This document shows positions 6,565 through 8,953 of a stretch of 8,953 bases of DNA, in pieces. This DNA comes from UBA5794 sp965368815 (lineage in GTDB: Bacteria; Actinomycetota; Acidimicrobiia; Spongiisociales; UBA5794). A program made the position numbers and the translations under genes. The notes beneath the pieces were generated by a model. That model saw only the letters and a list, made by a program, of their open reading frames with translations. It did no database searches and had not been told where the DNA came from. How positions within the stretch are numbered: the stretch's first letter is position 1; each line of letters starts with the position of its first letter. The stretch covers positions 1-8,953 of the forward strand of contig CBDUOH010000079.1 of NCBI GenBank assembly GCA_965368815.1. The letters are read 5' to 3'.

Positions 6565-6588
6565 TGGTCGTACAACCCTGGGTACGCG
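6565..6588 (+). repeat. 24-base inverted repeat, copy facing the polymerase-domain gene
   Basis: Identical to the other copy but in opposite orientation, with 101 bases between them. Its end lies 17 bases upstream of the GATACT hexamer of the polymerase-domain gene. It contains the same CGTAC-N8-GTACG dyad (6569-6573 and 6582-6586). Exact conservation over 24 non-coding bases is far beyond chance in so short a region, so recent duplication, element ends or strong selection must explain it. Confidence 0.85.
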
Positions 6589-6605
6589 AATCGGTGCGGA
6601 GGCGC

Positions 6606-6611
6606 GATACT
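6606..6611 (+). promoter_or_regulatory. Predicted leaderless -10 box of the polymerase-domain gene
   Basis: GATACT (one mismatch from TAnnnT) ends six bases before the ATG at 6618, consistent with a leaderless start. TGCGGAGG (6595-6602) lies three bases upstream of it, as TGTGGAGG does before the HdeD-side -10. The GGAGG inside is 15 bases from the ATG, too far for a normal ribosome site. Confidence 0.45.
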
Positions 6612-6617
6612 TGCGGG

Positions 6618-7604
6618 ATGGCAAAAGAAGCGCAGGTTGATGCCGGGGGTGTCGGGGTGAGGATCTCGAGCCCGGACAAGGTGGTGTTCCCCGACACCGG
6701 GTGGACCAAACTCGATGTGGCGGAACACTTTGCGATGTGTGGCGTCGGGGCCCTCCGAGGTGTCTACAACCGACCCACGATGCTCAAACGATGGACGAAG
6801 GGAGTCGCTGGTGATCCGTTCTACGTGAAGCGGATACCCGACTCGGCACGGTCGAAAGTGGCGGTCCAATTCCCGTCCCAACGACCCGGGACCATGTTCC
6901 TCCCCCTTGAGATACAGGACGTCGTCTGGCTCGCCCAGATGAACTGCCTCGATCTGCACCCTTGGAACTCGCGTGCCACGGACATGGACCACGCCGACGA
7001 ACTGCGCATCGATCTCGATCCGACCGACGAATACGGGTTCGATGCAGTCATCGATGTGGCACACACGATCAAGGAGATACTCGACGAACTCGGTTTCGTC
7101 GGATGGCCGAAGACCTCCGGCAACCGTGGCATCCACATATACATCCGACTCAGGCCCGAATGGACCTACTACGACGTGCGCAGGGCTTGTTTGGCGATCG
7201 CACGGGAGGCGACGCGACGCAACCCGCTCGCAACGACGGCGTGGTGGAAGGAAGAGCGAAGCGGCGTCTTCCTCGACTACAACCAGAATGCCAGGGACAA
7301 GACGGTGGCCTCTGCCTACTCGATCCGGCACACCGGGTGGGTGTCGACACCGTTCGACTGGGACGAACTCGACGACATGACGCCGAGTCGGTTCGATCTG
7401 ATGTCGTTCAAGGATCGCTGGAGCGACCTCGGAGATCTGACCGACGGCATCGATGAGGCCGCAGGCGACCTCGAACCGGCCCTCGCCTGGGTGGCAAGGG
7501 ACGAGGAAAACGGAGAGGGCGACGCGCCCTGGCCACCGCACTACCCGAAGATGCCCGGGGAGCCACCACGCGTCCAACCGAGCAAGCGGAGAATGGAAGG
7601 GTGA
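6618..7604 (+). CDS. Stand-alone LigD-type polymerase/primase domain (PolDom) protein
   Basis: A 328-residue protein of the archaeo-eukaryotic primase superfamily, corresponding to the polymerase domain of LigD from bacterial non-homologous end joining. Visible motifs are the N-terminal SSPDKVVFPDTGWTK (17-31), LKRWTKGVAG (56-65), WLAQMNCLDLHPW-NSR (104-119), motif I IDLDP with metal ligands Asp132 and Asp134, motif II SGNRGIH (167-173, His173), and motif III LDYNQN with Asp220. All catalytic residues are present, so DNA-dependent nucleotidyl transfer (gap filling, possibly priming, often with a taste for ribonucleotides) is expected. There is no ligase or phosphoesterase domain and no Ku gene nearby; free-standing homologues exist in mycobacteria. 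The start at 6618 fits the leaderless -10 and the usual domain start; an upstream in-frame GTG at 6594 is less likely. It is divergent from the HdeD operon through a duplicated 24-base site. Confidence 0.93.
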   Translation: MAKEAQVDAGGVGVRISSPDKVVFPDTGWTKLDVAEHFAMCGVGALRGVYNRPTMLKRWTKGVAGDPFYVKRIPDSARSKVAVQFPSQRPGTMFLPLEIQDVVWLAQMNCLDLHPWNSRATDMDHADELRIDLDPTDEYGFDAVIDVAHTIKEILDELGFVGWPKTSGNRGIHIYIRLRPEWTYYDVRRACLAIAREATRRNPLATTAWWKEERSGVFLDYNQNARDKTVASAYSIRHTGWVSTPFDWDELDDMTPSRFDLMSFKDRWSDLGDLTDGIDEAAGDLEPALAWVARDEENGEGDAPWPPHYPKMPGEPPRVQPSKRRMEG

Positions 7605-7620
7605 GTCCCACCCAGGACTC
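7603..7620 (+). terminator. Stem-loop at the end of the polymerase-domain gene
   Basis: GAGTCC-CACCCA-GGACTC is a perfect 6-bp stem with a six-base loop that overlaps the stop codon. It is followed at once by CGGG-N8-CCCG (7620-7635), a second small stem. No T-tract is present, as is common for high-GC terminators. It would separate this gene from the transporter gene, which has its own promoter candidate. Confidence 0.4.
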
Positions 7621-7667
7621 GGGTTGGTCTTCCCGCAGACATCGATACGGGCGCACCGGATCAGGTC

Positions 7668-7673
7668 TAGGGT
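7668..7673 (+). promoter_or_regulatory. Predicted near-leaderless -10 box of the MFS gene
   Basis: TAGGGT fits TAnnnT and ends seven bases before the ATG at 7681. The AGGG inside could instead be a weak ribosome site with eight-base spacing, so the two readings compete. No -35 is recognisable. Confidence 0.4.
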
Positions 7674-7680
7674 TTTGCCG

Positions 7681-8931
7681 ATGACCTCCATTCCCGATCA
7701 GCAGCCGACCCGAAATCGGCTCGTGTGGACACTGTTCACCGGGAATGCGATCGGATCAACGGCCTACATCGGAATCGCAACCGTTGCGGCACTCATCGCT
7801 GAGGAGATCACAGGTTCGACCTCCTTGTCGGGCCTCGCTGGCGCAACCGGAACACTCGGCGTGGCCGTTGGTGCGGCCGCGTTGTCATGGATGAGCTACC
7901 AATGGGGTCGCAGACCGACCTTCGCTTTGGGGTACGCGGTGTCGGTCATCGGCGCAATCTTGGTGGTCGTTGCCATCGGTGCTTCGAACTTCATGCTCCT
8001 GCTCGGCGGCATGGCCGGCATCGGTATCGGACGCAGCGTCGGGCAGCTGGCCCGCTATGCCGCGGGCGACATGCGGATCGAGGAACGCCGCGCAAGCGCC
8101 ATCAGCCTGATCGTGTGGGCGTCGACCATCGGCGCAATCGTCGGACCTCCGCTCATCGGACCGACGGGTTCATTGGCACTGGCGGCGGGGTACAACGAAC
8201 TCGTGGGACCGGTCGGGGTGGCGATTGCAGGGTTCACCCTCGCTGCTGCGCTCATGTTCGTGGGGCTTCGTCCCGATCCCCTCACGCTCGCCGTGTCGGA
8301 TCACCAGGATCAACCCAACGCACCAGCACGACCACTCGTCGAGCTGCTCCGGTCGCGGCTGGTACAGCTGTCGATCGCAGCAATTGTGGTCAGCCAGGTG
8401 GTGATGGTCACGGTGATGGTGATGACACCGATCCACATCAAGGCATTCGACGGCACACTGACGGCAACGGGATACGTGATGATGGCGCACACGCTCGGCA
8501 TGTTCGCCATCGCTCCAGTCACCGGGTGGTTCATAGGTCGGGTAGGCGCTCGCCGCATGATCGCCATCGCGATCACCGTGTTCCTGGCTGCCTGTGGGTT
8601 GGCGGCAATGGCGACCACGGCAAGTATCCCCATCCTTCTCGTCAGCATGTTCCTGCTCGGTGTGGCATGGAACTTCGGATTCGTATCGGGTAGCACGCTT
8701 CTCCAGAGTGGACACGGTGTGGCGGATCGCCTCAAGCTCCAGGGCTTCGTCGATACGTCGGCGTGGATCTCAAGCGCGGTGGCAGCGGCGTCATCGGGGA
8801 TCCTGCTCGACGCCACCTCCTACCGGACGCTTGCCATGGCCGGAGCGGCCCTCGCCCTCGTGCCGCTCGTACCGCTGATCCGCGTGCGGATATCCCAGCA
8901 ACCCGAGCGCGTTTCGACGACAATGGTCTGA
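7681..8931 (+). CDS. MFS transporter
   Basis: This 416-residue integral membrane protein consists largely of hydrophobic segments, compatible with the twelve-helix major facilitator layout. The inter-helix 2/3 loop WMSYQWGRRPTF (70-81) is a motif-A variant, and the second half repeats it as GWFIGRVGARRM (282-293). A polar segment at about 200-220 (DPLTLAVSDHQDQPNAPARP) is the central cytoplasmic loop between the two six-helix halves. Such proteins are secondary transporters, often drug or metabolite exporters; the substrate cannot be told, although the relaxed motif A and two-halves layout resemble drug/proton antiporters. The start ATG at 7681 immediately precedes a short polar N-terminus and the first helix; the open frame upstream to 7453 overlaps the polymerase gene out of frame and is not coding. 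Gap to the upstream gene is 76 bases. Confidence 0.9.
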   Translation: MTSIPDQQPTRNRLVWTLFTGNAIGSTAYIGIATVAALIAEEITGSTSLSGLAGATGTLGVAVGAAALSWMSYQWGRRPTFALGYAVSVIGAILVVVAIGASNFMLLLGGMAGIGIGRSVGQLARYAAGDMRIEERRASAISLIVWASTIGAIVGPPLIGPTGSLALAAGYNELVGPVGVAIAGFTLAAALMFVGLRPDPLTLAVSDHQDQPNAPARPLVELLRSRLVQLSIAAIVVSQVVMVTVMVMTPIHIKAFDGTLTATGYVMMAHTLGMFAIAPVTGWFIGRVGARRMIAIAITVFLAACGLAAMATTASIPILLVSMFLLGVAWNFGFVSGSTLLQSGHGVADRLKLQGFVDTSAWISSAVAAASSGILLDATSYRTLAMAGAALALVPLVPLIRVRISQQPERVSTTMV

Positions 8932-8953
8932 TGCTCACGAGGTACATGGCCGG
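8931..8953 (+). CDS. Possible start of a following gene, cut by the window edge
   Basis: An ATG overlaps the MFS stop as TGATG and opens MLTRYMA up to the edge; a second in-frame ATG is at 8946. TGATG junctions often mark coupled genes, but no Shine-Dalgarno is clear and only seven codons are visible. Confidence 0.25.

Noticed and set aside
6435..7691. 418-codon open frame on the minus strand opposite the polymerase-domain gene
   Set aside because: It is an antisense shadow caused by G/C-rich third codon positions. It shows no family motif, is rich in Arg/His/Pro/Gly, and the + strand frame carries all the catalytic motifs of the primase superfamily.

Overview
The window is ordinary-looking chromosomal DNA from a high-GC bacterium, most likely an actinobacterium and perhaps an Acidimicrobiia-like lineage. 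The reasons are the strong G/C preference at third codon positions, an F420-type luciferase-family oxidoreductase, a stand-alone LigD-type polymerase domain, and several genes that lack a Shine-Dalgarno sequence and have a TAnnnT -10 box 6-7 bases before the ATG, which is the leaderless layout common in Actinomycetota. The taxonomy is inference. I see no tRNA, rRNA, CRISPR array, insertion sequence or phage gene. Coding density is very high. The longest gap between genes is the 226-base divergent region 6392-6617; all other gaps are under 80 bases.

Left block (1-1741, + strand): the C-terminal part of a luciferase-like, probably F420-dependent oxidoreductase whose start lies outside the window, overlapping by GTGA with an alpha/beta hydrolase. 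They are probably co-translated and may act on a shared small-molecule substrate. The hydrolase meets the next gene tail-to-tail with only three bases between the stop codons.

Middle block (1745-5459): a DUF2079 multi-spanning membrane protein (- strand) is divergent from a secreted CapA-family lipoprotein (+ strand). After 20 bases comes a Soj-like ParA ATPase with its own predicted leaderless promoter. ParA overlaps by ATGA with a 108-residue protein carrying two CxxC knuckles. No ParB follows, so the small Cys-knuckle protein occupies the place where a ParA partner usually sits.

Right block (5482-8953): on the - strand an HdeD-family membrane protein and an FlK-like hot-dog thioesterase overlap by 8 bases. 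Divergent from them on the + strand is a stand-alone archaeo-eukaryotic-primase/LigD polymerase-domain protein, followed by an MFS transporter and perhaps the first codons of another gene at the edge.

The most interesting structure is in the divergent region between HdeD and the polymerase gene. A perfect 24-base sequence occurs twice in inverted orientation (6440-6463 and 6565-6588). Each copy points toward one of the two genes and ends 16-17 bases upstream of a plausible -10 hexamer. A further TGyGGAGG element lies 3 bases before each -10. This looks like a duplicated operator/promoter module that could co-regulate a putative stress membrane protein plus thioesterase with a DNA-repair-type polymerase.
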